64,000 bases of DNA from Candidatus Nitrosothermus koennekei (GTDB lineage Archaea; Thermoproteota; Nitrososphaeria; Nitrososphaerales; Nitrosocaldaceae). Where the stretch lies: contig JACAFH010000002.1 in assembly GCA_013538715.1 (NCBI GenBank), positions 186,001-250,000 of the forward strand, read 5' to 3'. The translations under genes were made by a program, and so were the position numbers. Below the pieces are notes generated by a model that worked only from the letters and a program-made list of their open reading frames with translations, did not search any database and had not been told where the DNA came from. Below are positions 52,318-60,941 of this stretch, piece after piece. The stretch's first letter is position 1. Every line of letters begins with the position of its first letter.

Positions 52318-53649
52318 ATGAGTGCATTATCTCTCTCAAATATATGGAATGAGTTAAAGAATAGTAAAGGAGGAATTACTGGTTTATCAATATTAGCAAT
52401 ATTGTTAATAGCATCACTTATAGCATTTGTTTCCATACCGTTAGACACATTTAAAGAGTGGAGGAATCAATCGTATTGGTTAGAATACCCTAGAGCAGCA
52501 ATGCCATCGTGGGTAAACATATTTACTTCTAATAAATTACCAGAGCATATAATACTAAAAGGAGAAAGGGAAGAAAGTATAGATGAGAATATAAAGGTTG
52601 TAACATATACTTATAAATTTGATTATATATTTGATAAAGAACCGAACGATTTTATGTTAAGATATGATGCAATATATAATAGTAGCTCGTTATTACACTT
52701 CTCAATTACAAGACCTGATGGAATGGAGATCGAATTGGCTAGAATAACACTTCCTCCAGCAAAAGAACGAGTTACAGGAATATTATTCTCTACTGACGAT
52801 GTTATTAGGAAGAGTATTAGTAAATATGGTTCTAATGAGCCTCTCGATGTAATATTTAGAGATAAAGATGGAGATATACTTAAAGGAGTTTATGAAGCAA
52901 AGATGAGTATATTCTTCTTTAATATGAATGATGAGATTATAGATAGTAAGTTTATTGTAGGTGGTAAAGTATATGGTCTATTCGGCACTGATGAGTTGAG
53001 AAGAGATCTTGCGATAAGTATAATCTGGGGAGCACCAGTAGCATTATTCATAGGCGTATCAGTTGCTATACTCGCTGTTGTTATCGGACTTATATATGGT
53101 GTAATTGCAGGTTATAGTAGTAGAAGTATTGATGAGGTCATGATGAGAGCAAATGATATTGTATATGCATTACCAGCATTACCATTACTAATATTATTAG
53201 CAGTATTCATAGGGAAGAGTATATTCTTAATGATAGGTTACCTTGTGATATTTAGTTGGGTAGGAGTGGCAAAGGTAGCAAGAAGTATGTCTCTTCAGAT
53301 AAGGAATATGCCATATATAGAGGCAGCAGAGCTGATAGGAGAATCAAAGATCAGAATAATATTCAAGCATATAATACCTCAGCTCTTACCATATACATTT
53401 GCCAGTATTGCTATATCTGTTCCTGGTGCTATAATAACTGAAGCGGGTTTGAGTTTCTTAGGATTAGGTGATCCAACATTGCCTACTTGGGGTCAGATAT
53501 TACATGATGCAAATACATACGGTGCTTCCGCAAGAGGATTATGGTGGTGGATAATACCCCCTGGATTAATGATAACATTAACAGGTTTAGCATTTGTACT
53601 CATTGGAGATACTTTAAATACTATAGTAAATCCTAGGTTAAAGAGGTGA
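52318..53649 (+). CDS. dppC: ABC transporter permease, DppC type, with large extracytoplasmic insert
   Basis: 443 residues, longer than the usual 290-300 because about 150 residues are inserted between helix 1 (ILAILLIASLIAFVSIPLDT) and helix 2 (about 60-210). The insert is beta-rich (KVVTYTYKFDYIFDKEPNDF, FSITRPDGMEIELARITL). The membrane part has FGTDELRRDLAISIIWGAPV and the EAA loop PYIEAAELIGESKIRIIFKH. Inserts of this kind occur in other archaeal DppC. It ends 12 bases inside the convergent methyltransferase gene. Confidence 0.92.
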   Translation: MSALSLSNIWNELKNSKGGITGLSILAILLIASLIAFVSIPLDTFKEWRNQSYWLEYPRAAMPSWVNIFTSNKLPEHIILKGEREESIDENIKVVTYTYKFDYIFDKEPNDFMLRYDAIYNSSSLLHFSITRPDGMEIELARITLPPAKERVTGILFSTDDVIRKSISKYGSNEPLDVIFRDKDGDILKGVYEAKMSIFFFNMNDEIIDSKFIVGGKVYGLFGTDELRRDLAISIIWGAPVALFIGVSVAILAVVIGLIYGVIAGYSSRSIDEVMMRANDIVYALPALPLLILLAVFIGKSIFLMIGYLVIFSWVGVAKVARSMSLQIRNMPYIEAAELIGESKIRIIFKHIIPQLLPYTFASIAISVPGAIITEAGLSFLGLGDPTLPTWGQILHDANTYGASARGLWWWIIPPGLMITLTGLAFVLIGDTLNTIVNPRLKR

Positions 53650-54336
53650 GAGTTTAGTTCTTATCCTTTCTTCAAGTAAAGAATTGATCTCTATGCCAAT
53701 ACATCTCCTCTTTAATAGTATACAATTCTTCATAGTAGAACCAGAGCCTAAGCATGGATCTACTACAAGATCTCCTACATTACTAGATGTTTTTATACAC
53801 TTTGCAACTAGCTCATCTGGCAATTCATTACCTGCAGTCTTTACTCCTCTATTATATGATCGCTTTATATACCATACATCTTCTGCATAATGTTCTGGCT
53901 TGTTAAATACGTAATTAGAGGCATTCTTTACTGCCAATAATAGATGGTAATGTGATGTAACAAAACGCTTCTTTGTAAATACGCCAAATTGATAATGCCA
54001 TATACAGTGGTTTAGTAAATAAAATCCTGCATCTTCTATAGCATTTAGCACATGTCTAAGATTATTCCATCCTGAGACTAGCCATAAAGAACCATTACCT
54101 TTTAAATTATTGTAACACCATCTTATTAACTCATTTATAAATGATGGATAATTATCCTTTCTTATCTCTACATATGATAAGGCATCTGGTTTTCTATTAT
54201 AAGTCTGCATGTTAGCATCAAAACCTATCCCAAATGGAGGATCAGCAAATATAAGATCTGCCTTCTCTTCTATTATTACTTCTCTAAAATCAGCAAATAT
54301 TATTTTATGATGATCATCAATCCTTAATTCCTTCAT
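53638..54336 (-). CDS. DNA methyltransferase, beta class (N4-C or N6-A)
   Basis: 232 residues. Motif IV LIFADPPFGIGFDANMQTY (DPPF, about 32-36) precedes the AdoMet motif I DLVVDPCLGSGSTMKNCILL and RRCIGIEIN (about 195-218), the order of the beta class. The target-recognition region lies between (about 60-180). No restriction endonuclease gene is nearby, so it is probably a solitary modification enzyme, though an unrecognised one may exist elsewhere. It overlaps argF by 20 bases at its start and dppC by 12 at its end. Confidence 0.87.
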   Translation of the reverse strand: MKELRIDDHHKIIFADFREVIIEEKADLIFADPPFGIGFDANMQTYNRKPDALSYVEIRKDNYPSFINELIRWCYNNLKGNGSLWLVSGWNNLRHVLNAIEDAGFYLLNHCIWHYQFGVFTKKRFVTSHYHLLLAVKNASNYVFNKPEHYAEDVWYIKRSYNRGVKTAGNELPDELVAKCIKTSSNVGDLVVDPCLGSGSTMKNCILLKRRCIGIEINSLLEERIRTKLSPL

Positions 54337-55216
54337 TTCTTAACAATCTAACTAATAATGCTTTCTGAGTATGTAATCTATTTTCTGCTTGTCTCCATAC
54401 CACAGATCTCTCTCCGTCAATAACTGCATCTGTAACCTCTTCTCCTCTTTTTGCAGGCAAACAATGCATAAAGATAGCATCCTTCTTAGCTAATGAGAAT
54501 AATTCTTCGTTTACTTGATAGTTAGGAAGAAATGCTTTTAATCTCTCTTCTCTCTCGCTTTCCTTTCCCATAGATACGAATGAATCTGTATATACTATAT
54601 CAGCATCTTTTATAGCTTCTTTAGAATTATGAATTATCTCAACACTCTCTCTTGCAAACCTTATTGCATCTTCACAAGGTTCGTAACCTTCTGGGCAACC
54701 TACTCTAATCTTTATACCAGCTAGATGACATCCTATGATTAATGAATTACATACATTGTCTCCATCACCAATCCATGCTAGAGTTAGATCCTTCTCCTTC
54801 TTATACTCTCTAATTGTTAAGAGATCTGCTAGCGTTTGACATGGATGATATAGATCAGAAAGCATATTTATAACAGGCACTCTTGACACTTTTGCTAATC
54901 TCTCTACATCTGAATGAGAATATACCCTTGCACCTATTGCATGAGAGTATAATGCCAATGTTCTAGCAGTGTCTTCTATACTCTCTCCTCTTGAGAGCTG
55001 TATATCACTAACATTAAGCGCTATAGCATGCCCTCCTAGTTCTAACATAGCTACTTCAAAACTAACTCTTGTTCTTGTAGATGCTTTCTGGAATATCATA
55101 GTAAATATCTTATTCTTTAATAACTCTCTCCTCTCACTCTTTAAGATTATAGATAGTTCAAGCAGATGCTCCAATTCTTTTTTGTCAATCTCCATTAGTG
55201 TTAATAAATTATACAT
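54317..55216 (-). CDS. argF: Ornithine carbamoyltransferase
   Basis: 299 residues. Transfers the carbamoyl group to ornithine to make citrulline for arginine. Carbamoyl-phosphate-binding FQKASTRTRVSFEVAM (STRTR, about 46-50), HPCQTLADLLTIRE, and ornithine-loop FMHCLPAKRGEEV (HCLPA). The stop-proximal overlap with the methyltransferase and eight-base overlap with ftsY show a tight gene string. Confidence 0.96.
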   Translation of the reverse strand: MYNLLTLMEIDKKELEHLLELSIILKSERRELLKNKIFTMIFQKASTRTRVSFEVAMLELGGHAIALNVSDIQLSRGESIEDTARTLALYSHAIGARVYSHSDVERLAKVSRVPVINMLSDLYHPCQTLADLLTIREYKKEKDLTLAWIGDGDNVCNSLIIGCHLAGIKIRVGCPEGYEPCEDAIRFARESVEIIHNSKEAIKDADIVYTDSFVSMGKESEREERLKAFLPNYQVNEELFSLAKKDAIFMHCLPAKRGEEVTDAVIDGERSVVWRQAENRLHTQKALLVRLLRNEGIKD

Positions 55217-56114
55217 TATTGCTCACCAATAATGAATCGACAAATTGTTCAGCATTGAATCTTGTTATATCGTCATACTCTTGACCAGTTCCAATATATA
55301 TTATAGGCTTTTGAGTTACATATACTATGGATAGTGCTGCACCACCTTTAACATCAGCATCTGTCTTTGTTAGTATTGCAGCATCAAAATTTGTATAATT
55401 GTAAAACTCTTTTGCTTGATTTATAGTATCATTACCAGCAAGTGAGTCACCTATGAAGATCTTTAGATCTGGTTTGACTACTCTAATTATCTTACTCATC
55501 TCATCCATTAGATTCTTACTAGTCTGCATCCTCCCTGCAGTATCTACAAGTACTACATCAATCTTATGAGCCTTAGCATATAATACAGCATCTTTGCCAA
55601 CAGCAGCTGGATCTGCTCCATATCTTTGTGTAATAACCCTTATACCCAATCTCTCTCCATGTGTTGATAATTGCTCTATTGCACCTGCTCTATGAGTATC
55701 ACCTGCTGCTATGACTACTGTAAACTCTTTCTTAAGCATATTTGCTATCTTTGCTATGGTAGTAGTCTTACCAGTCCCATTTATACCTAAAAAGAGTATT
55801 GTATAAGGCTTATTAGAGACTCTTATCCTCTCTACTATATCTATACTTCCAGCCTTATTAAATAAATTAAGCATATAATCCCTAAGCCAGTTTCTTATTA
55901 TAATTTGTGCACTATCATTACTTTCAAATTTTTTGCCTACTAGCTCTTGTTTCATTCGCTTCTCTAGATCTTCTATAACATCTTGTGCTACATCACTCTC
56001 TATTAATGATAATTCTAATTCTCTAAATATCTCATCTATCTCCTTCTCGGATAACTCTTTTGTGCTTACCTTCTTTATTACATTTGAGAAAGCTTTCTTT
56101 ATTCTATCAAACAT
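55209..56114 (-). CDS. ftsY: Signal recognition particle receptor FtsY
   Basis: 301 residues. N-domain helices (KKVSTKELSEKEIDEIFREL) and the G-domain: GINGTGKTTTIAKIANMLKK, AAGDTHRAGAIEQLSTHGER, VDTAGRMQTSKNLMDEM, TKTDADVKGGAALSIVYVT. It docks SRP-bound ribosomes at the membrane. Short acidic/basic lead before the N-domain. Located right after the prefoldin gene, an arrangement common in archaea. Confidence 0.96.
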   Translation of the reverse strand: MFDRIKKAFSNVIKKVSTKELSEKEIDEIFRELELSLIESDVAQDVIEDLEKRMKQELVGKKFESNDSAQIIIRNWLRDYMLNLFNKAGSIDIVERIRVSNKPYTILFLGINGTGKTTTIAKIANMLKKEFTVVIAAGDTHRAGAIEQLSTHGERLGIRVITQRYGADPAAVGKDAVLYAKAHKIDVVLVDTAGRMQTSKNLMDEMSKIIRVVKPDLKIFIGDSLAGNDTINQAKEFYNYTNFDAAILTKTDADVKGGAALSIVYVTQKPIIYIGTGQEYDDITRFNAEQFVDSLLVSNNV

Positions 56115-56118
56115 GATA

Positions 56119-56553
56119 TCATCCTTGTTTTTGCATCTTCATAACTAAAGCATTTGCATTCCTCCTAATTTCTTCCATAGACTCTTCTACTTGCCTCTTC
56201 TGTGCTACTGTACTATTCAAAGCAGCCTCAAGTTCCCTTAACCTATTCTCTATAAATAGAGTTGCGTCTGTTCTGTTCTTCTCTATAGATATACCAGAAC
56301 CTACATTAACTAGAAATTTTGTATCTGGCTCTATTGTAGATTGTGCATATATACCTAAACCTATTGGCATCATGACACTAAACTTCTCATTACCGTCTAA
56401 AGCCTTTAATGCATCTAGTGCTGCCTTACCTTCCTCAATCAGTCTCATTATAATAGACTCTTTTGATACAAGTTCACTTAGATAAACCTCCATACTCTTC
56501 AATTGTGTAATCATAGTTTGTAGTCTTTCTGTATCGCTCATATACTCATGCAA
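56119..56553 (-). CDS. pfdA: Prefoldin alpha subunit
   Basis: 144 residues. Two long coiled-coil helices (about 5-50, RLQTMITQLKSMEVYLSELV; and about 95-140, RLRELEAALNSTVAQKRQVE) with a beta hairpin core between (KFSVMMPIGLGIYAQSTIEP, then FLVNVGSGISIEKN). It holds unfolded protein for the thermosome as the alpha2beta4 hexamer. Four bases before ftsY. Confidence 0.92.
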   Translation of the reverse strand: MHEYMSDTERLQTMITQLKSMEVYLSELVSKESIIMRLIEEGKAALDALKALDGNEKFSVMMPIGLGIYAQSTIEPDTKFLVNVGSGISIEKNRTDATLFIENRLRELEAALNSTVAQKRQVEESMEEIRRNANALVMKMQKQG

Positions 56554-56581
56554 TGCATGACTGATTTATAAACGCTTTAGA

Positions 56582-57727
56582 TCAGCTCCATAGCCTTTCT
56601 TTAAATGTAAACTTCTTATTAAAAAGGAAATTACCTATAGATGCTAATCCAACAGATATTAACAATGCTATCTCGTATTCAACTCTATCCATTAATAGAT
56701 TTGTTATCATGAATTGTATAAAGGCACCAACTGAACTAAATAGTAAGTATAACCCATATTGCTTTAATATTCTTTTTATACCGAAGTTCTTATCCTCAAA
56801 AGTCCATAGCTTGTTCAATATGAAATTGCTTGTTATTGATGCTGATATACCAGCAAGCATTGCAGAGTTATGATCTATGAATGATGCTAATATCATAGAT
56901 AATCCATAATTCACAAACAATCCAGAGAAACCAATAGTATAGAATCTTGATGCTTTTGATAGAAATAGCACTGAACCTCTTCTCTCATTACTATTCTTCC
57001 TCCCATATCTATATAATCGCCATATAGATCTTAGATAATCCATTATAGTTGTGATATCTAACTTACTTGCTCCACTCTTTCTATTTGTGAATGTATAAGG
57101 AATCTCTTTTATGCTTGCATTATGTACTTTGATTATTATCTCTAGTAAGAGTTTATATCCTAATCCATCAAATTTTGTCATAGATATTATGCTCTTCTTA
57201 AATCCAAAGAATCCAGATAATGGATCTTTTATTCCATCTATCTTAAGTATAAGCTCAGCAATCTTCTTTGCAAGATTACTTAACAATTTACGCTTAAGAG
57301 GCCATCCTACTATTCTTCCTCCATTTACATATCTAGATGCTATAACAAGATCGTTATGTTCTAACTCTTTTAGCATTAATGGTATGAGTGAAGGGGGATG
57401 AGAGAAATCGGCATCCATAACAAGTATATTCTCGCCTTCTGCAATTGATATACCATCTATTATAGCACTTGCTAAGCCGTTCTTTCCTTTTCTATGAAGA
57501 ACTCTAATTGTATAATTAACTCTTTTAGCATACTCATCAACTATAAAACCTGTTCCATCTGGAGAATTATCATCTACTACTATTATCTCCCTCTCTATAT
57601 TATTAGTTAAAAGAGAAGAGTTTATCTCTTCAATAAGCTTTATTATATTATCAGACTCATTATAAGTTGGAATTATTATAGATAGTTTTCTCTTTATAGA
57701 ACTTAGTTCTTCTATTTGACTATGCAT
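56582..57727 (-). CDS. Polyprenyl-phosphate glycosyltransferase (GT2) fused to GtrA domain
   Basis: 381 residues. GT2 domain about 14-245: LSIIIPTYNESDNIIKLIEE, VVDDNSPDGTGFIVDEYA, VMDADFSHPPSLIP (DxD-like) and the DPM1-type IASRYVNGGRIVGWPLKRKL and KDPLSGFFGFKKS. Then a GtrA domain with four helices (FYTIGFSGLFVNYGLSMILA, then ASITSNFILNKLWTF and ASIGNFLFNKKFTF). It would make dolichol- or undecaprenyl-type phospho-sugars and flip them for N-glycosylation or surface glycans. Fusions like this are common in archaea. Confidence 0.92.
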   Translation of the reverse strand: MHSQIEELSSIKRKLSIIIPTYNESDNIIKLIEEINSSLLTNNIEREIIVVDDNSPDGTGFIVDEYAKRVNYTIRVLHRKGKNGLASAIIDGISIAEGENILVMDADFSHPPSLIPLMLKELEHNDLVIASRYVNGGRIVGWPLKRKLLSNLAKKIAELILKIDGIKDPLSGFFGFKKSIISMTKFDGLGYKLLLEIIIKVHNASIKEIPYTFTNRKSGASKLDITTIMDYLRSIWRLYRYGRKNSNERRGSVLFLSKASRFYTIGFSGLFVNYGLSMILASFIDHNSAMLAGISASITSNFILNKLWTFEDKNFGIKRILKQYGLYLLFSSVGAFIQFMITNLLMDRVEYEIALLISVGLASIGNFLFNKKFTFKERLWS

Positions 57728-57759
57728 ATATGATATTATAAAATGCCTCTATAAATTAT

Positions 57760-58662
57760 TTGTTAAAACTATTTATGGATATATTAATCAAATCTAATTA
57801 CGATGATACTATGAATACTATATATGAGCAATTGGTTGCAAAGATTGCAAAGAGATGGATTGCTGGAGTAGAGTTAGATGATGCTATTATGGCATGTAAA
57901 GAAGCTAATTCTATTGGGTTACATGGTATTATAAATTATCTTGGTGAAGATATACTAGATAGAGATATCGTTAAAGGTGCTGTTAAAGAGTATAAATCTA
58001 TCTTAGATGCTATAGAAGAAGAGAGACTGGATTGTAGTATATCTCTAAAATCTACTCAGATTGGGCTTGCTATAGATGAAGTAGAATGCAGAAATAATCT
58101 TAAAGAGATACTAGAATATGCTTCTTCGTACAGGAAGTTTATATGGATAGATATGGAATCGTCAAAATATCTAGAAAAGGTCGTCAATATGTATATAGAA
58201 GTTAGAAGAAGTTATGAGAACGTAGGTATAGCATTGCAATCTTATATAAGAGATGCACCAATCTATCTTGCTCAATTATTAGATGCAAATGCAATAATAA
58301 GACTTACTAAAGGTGCATATAGAGAAGATGCAAGTATAGTATTTAAATCAAAAGATATGATAGATAGAAATTATATAAAATTAATGGAGTTTCTCTTTAA
58401 GAATAGTAATGATAACTTTGCAATTGCAACACATGATCCAAAGATCATAGAATTAGCAGAGAATCTTAGTAAGATGTATAGATGCAAATTTGAGTTTCAA
58501 ATGCTTAGGGGTATAAGAGATGATTTAAAGAAGATCTTAGTAGGGAAAGGTTATGCGGTAGGAGAGTATATACCATATGGAGGTAAAGCGTTAGAATACT
58601 CCATTAGGAGAATAAAAGAACATCCTACAAACATCTTCTTATTAATAAGATCTATTGTATAG
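57760..58662 (+). CDS. putB: Proline dehydrogenase
   Basis: 300 residues as drawn from TTG 57760; ATG 57775 (MDILIKSNYDD) is an alternative start. FAD-dependent (beta/alpha)8 barrel that oxidizes proline to P5C. Visible are IWIDMESSKYLEKVV, the RLTKGAYREDASIVF segment with the FAD-contacting Lys/Arg/Glu, FAIATHDPKIIELAEN (His), FEFQMLRGIRDDLKKIL and VGEYIPYGGKALEYSIRRIK, whose double Arg binds proline carboxylate. It is near the P5C dehydrogenase gene, which lies convergently at 58845. Confidence 0.92.
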   Translation: MLKLFMDILIKSNYDDTMNTIYEQLVAKIAKRWIAGVELDDAIMACKEANSIGLHGIINYLGEDILDRDIVKGAVKEYKSILDAIEEERLDCSISLKSTQIGLAIDEVECRNNLKEILEYASSYRKFIWIDMESSKYLEKVVNMYIEVRRSYENVGIALQSYIRDAPIYLAQLLDANAIIRLTKGAYREDASIVFKSKDMIDRNYIKLMEFLFKNSNDNFAIATHDPKIIELAENLSKMYRCKFEFQMLRGIRDDLKKILVGKGYAVGEYIPYGGKALEYSIRRIKEHPTNIFLLIRSIV

Positions 58663-58731
58663 ATGAGCTAATTATTATAACAAGTTTATTATGCTAATGT
58701 ATATATATCATTATTTAGGAAGAGTTAAAGG

Positions 58732-58860
58732 ATGCAAAAAAGCGATGCTAGATACATATGTATCCATTTATGGAGATTAGGTAAATGGTGCTATTGTTGT
58801 AATCATTGCACGGAATGTTGCAAGGATACAAAATGTAATTGTTATTATTGCAAACATTGA
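58732..58860 (+). CDS. Cysteine-rich microprotein, metallothionein-like pattern
   Basis: 42 residues from ATG 58732 with a preceding AAAGG Shine-Dalgarno-like run. Ten Cys in about 30 residues, arranged as C, then C-x-CC-xx-C-xx-CC (CYCCNHCTECC), then C-x-C-xx-C (CNCYYC), plus three His. This density of CxC, CC and CxxC groups is typical of metallothioneins and small zinc- or copper-binding peptides. A TATATATA run lies 30 bases upstream. It ends 16 bases into the convergent P5C dehydrogenase gene. No family is recognised. Confidence 0.65.
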   Translation: MQKSDARYICIHLWRLGKWCYCCNHCTECCKDTKCNCYYCKH

Positions 58861-60404
58861 GTTCTACTCTGCTCTCTCATGAACAATGGAAGATAATATT
58901 TACTCCCACTACCTTTACCACTTATTCCAGAGTATTTCCATCCTACAAAAGGTTGTGCCCCTACCATTGCTCCCGTAGTTGCACTTCTCTCTCTATTCAC
59001 ATATAATACACCAGCCTCGTGTTCATTAAAAAATCTCTCTATCTCATCTTTATTGTTAGTGAAGATGCCAGCAGTAAGCCCATAGTCAACACTATTTGCT
59101 ATCTCTATAGCCTCATCAAATCTTTCATATTCTATAATTGTTAATACTGGCAAGAATAGTTCTTCCTTTACAAATTCATGATCTTTAGAAAGTCCATCTA
59201 TTATCATAGGTGCTACATAATATCCATGTTTTAGTTCATCTACAATTCTTCCAAATAATACTTTACCATCTTTTGACGCTTTCTCTAATACATTACCATA
59301 CTTCTTATATGCATGATAATTTATAACTGGTCCTATGAATGTATCTCTCTCTATAGGGTTTCCTATCTTTAATTTCGTGGTAAATGACAATAATTTATTA
59401 ACAAACTCATCCTTTATACTCTTATCTATTATTAGTCTTGAGCATGCACTACATTTCTGTCCAGAATAACCAAATGCTGCTCGTGCTATTGCTACTACTG
59501 CTTTCTCAATCTCTGCATCTTTACTAACTATACATGCATTCTTTCCTCCCATCTCTGTTATTATTGGTTTTGGAGACTCTGCGTTAGTCTTAAATATACT
59601 TAAACCAACATCTCGTGAACCTGTAAATACTATACCATCTATCTCTCTACTCGTAACAAGTAAATTACCTACATCCTTACCAGAGCCAGTGACTAGATTT
59701 ATTGCTCCATCTATAACCCCTGCCTCCATGAATATTCTTACAATTTTGATAGCACTTATGGGCGTATCACTTGAAGGTTTTAGTACAACTGTATTACCAG
59801 TTATCAATGCTCCTGTACACATGCCAGTAGTTATTGCTATTGGGAAGTTAAATGGAGAGATTACAGCAAATGTTCCATATGGCCTCATAACGCTATAGTT
59901 CTCTTCATCAGCATAGCAGCTATTCATCTTTTTTATGTATCCATTATTATCTTCCATCTCATCAGCATAATATCTAAGAAAATCTATTGCTTCATCAACA
60001 TCTGCAATAGCTTCATATCTGTTCTTACCATTCTCATATGTTATTAGTGCAGCGAGCTCGTATTTCTGTTTACTCATTATATCAGCAGCTTTGAGCATTA
60101 TTCTAATCCTTTCTTTATAATCAATCCTCTTCCACTCTCTATAAGCATTCTTTGCACTCTTTATTGCACTTGTTATATGTTCTTCATTAGCTCTTGAAGC
60201 ATATCCTACTATTATCCTCGTATCTATTGGTGATATATCTGGAAATATATCATCCGTTATTATCTCTCTTCCATTAATTATTATTGGATGATTCTTTCCT
60301 AATTCTTTATCTATTGTTGATATAGCACTTTCATATTTGTTATGAAATATCTCTTCTTCTTTCATCATAACAGCCCTCATAAATGTAAGTTCATTCTCAA
60401 ACAT
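58845..60404 (-). CDS. putA2: 1-pyrroline-5-carboxylate dehydrogenase
   Basis: 519 residues, aldehyde dehydrogenase superfamily, PutA/RocA-like. NAD-binding VISPFNFPIAITTGMCTGAL, VVLKPSSDTP, VFTGSRDVGLSIF; catalytic Glu in ITEMGGKNACIVSKDAE (about 284) and catalytic Cys in FGYSGQKCSACSRLII (about 316). C-terminal GAQPFVGWKYSGISGKG is specific for P5C/ROCA enzymes. Together with putB it takes proline to glutamate, linking to GDH and GlnA in the window. Confidence 0.95.
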   Translation of the reverse strand: MFENELTFMRAVMMKEEEIFHNKYESAISTIDKELGKNHPIIINGREIITDDIFPDISPIDTRIIVGYASRANEEHITSAIKSAKNAYREWKRIDYKERIRIMLKAADIMSKQKYELAALITYENGKNRYEAIADVDEAIDFLRYYADEMEDNNGYIKKMNSCYADEENYSVMRPYGTFAVISPFNFPIAITTGMCTGALITGNTVVLKPSSDTPISAIKIVRIFMEAGVIDGAINLVTGSGKDVGNLLVTSREIDGIVFTGSRDVGLSIFKTNAESPKPIITEMGGKNACIVSKDAEIEKAVVAIARAAFGYSGQKCSACSRLIIDKSIKDEFVNKLLSFTTKLKIGNPIERDTFIGPVINYHAYKKYGNVLEKASKDGKVLFGRIVDELKHGYYVAPMIIDGLSKDHEFVKEELFLPVLTIIEYERFDEAIEIANSVDYGLTAGIFTNNKDEIERFFNEHEAGVLYVNRERSATTGAMVGAQPFVGWKYSGISGKGSGSKYYLPLFMREQSRTQCLQ

Positions 60405-60477
60405 AATAATAAATAATTATTAACTCTCTTAAAAAGTTACAGATATACTTAAATAAGTTATTGTAAATGAATTATAT

Positions 60478-60807
60478 ATGAAGAGTGTAGAAGCTATAAT
60501 TAGAGTTGAAAAGGCTATAGAAGTTAGAACAGCTCTTATCAATAAAGGCTATAGTGCAATGTCAATAAGTACTGTTATAGGAAGAGGAGAGCAAAAAGAG
60601 AGGGAATATAGTATGGCTTTAGGGATTGAAGTAACATATGATCTATTTGCACGAACATATATAATGCTTATAGTTGATGATGAGAAGGTTGATGAGGTTG
60701 TAGATATAATACAAAAGAGTGCTACTACTAATTCTAGAGGGGATGGAATAATATTTGTTAGGCCTATAGAAAAGGCTATTAGAATAAGAAATGGAGAAAA
60801 ACTATAG
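60478..60807 (+). CDS. PII signal-transduction protein (GlnK/GlnB-like)
   Basis: 109 residues. MKSVEAIIRVEKAIEVRTAL at the start, T-loop STVIGRGEQKEREYSMALGI then EVTYDLFARTYIMLIV, B-loop TNSRGDGIIFVRPIEKAIRIR, that is the GDGxIFVxPxExxxRIRxG signature. PII proteins sense 2-oxoglutarate and ATP/ADP and gate Amt or regulate enzymes. It is divergent from the P5C dehydrogenase and not adjacent to amt. A TATA-like ACTTAAATAAG stands about 30 bases upstream. The T-loop Tyr-51 position is not clear. Confidence 0.9.
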   Translation: MKSVEAIIRVEKAIEVRTALINKGYSAMSISTVIGRGEQKEREYSMALGIEVTYDLFARTYIMLIVDDEKVDEVVDIIQKSATTNSRGDGIIFVRPIEKAIRIRNGEKL

Positions 60808-60941
60808 AATATTTTTAGTATATCATATAATATCTTATAGAATGAACTAATCAAGATTAATCGTCTATAATTTATAGGTAAGCAGTCATATATCTTCATG
60901 TCTCAGAATTTAAATATGGTTTAGAAAGTATAAATAGTGTA

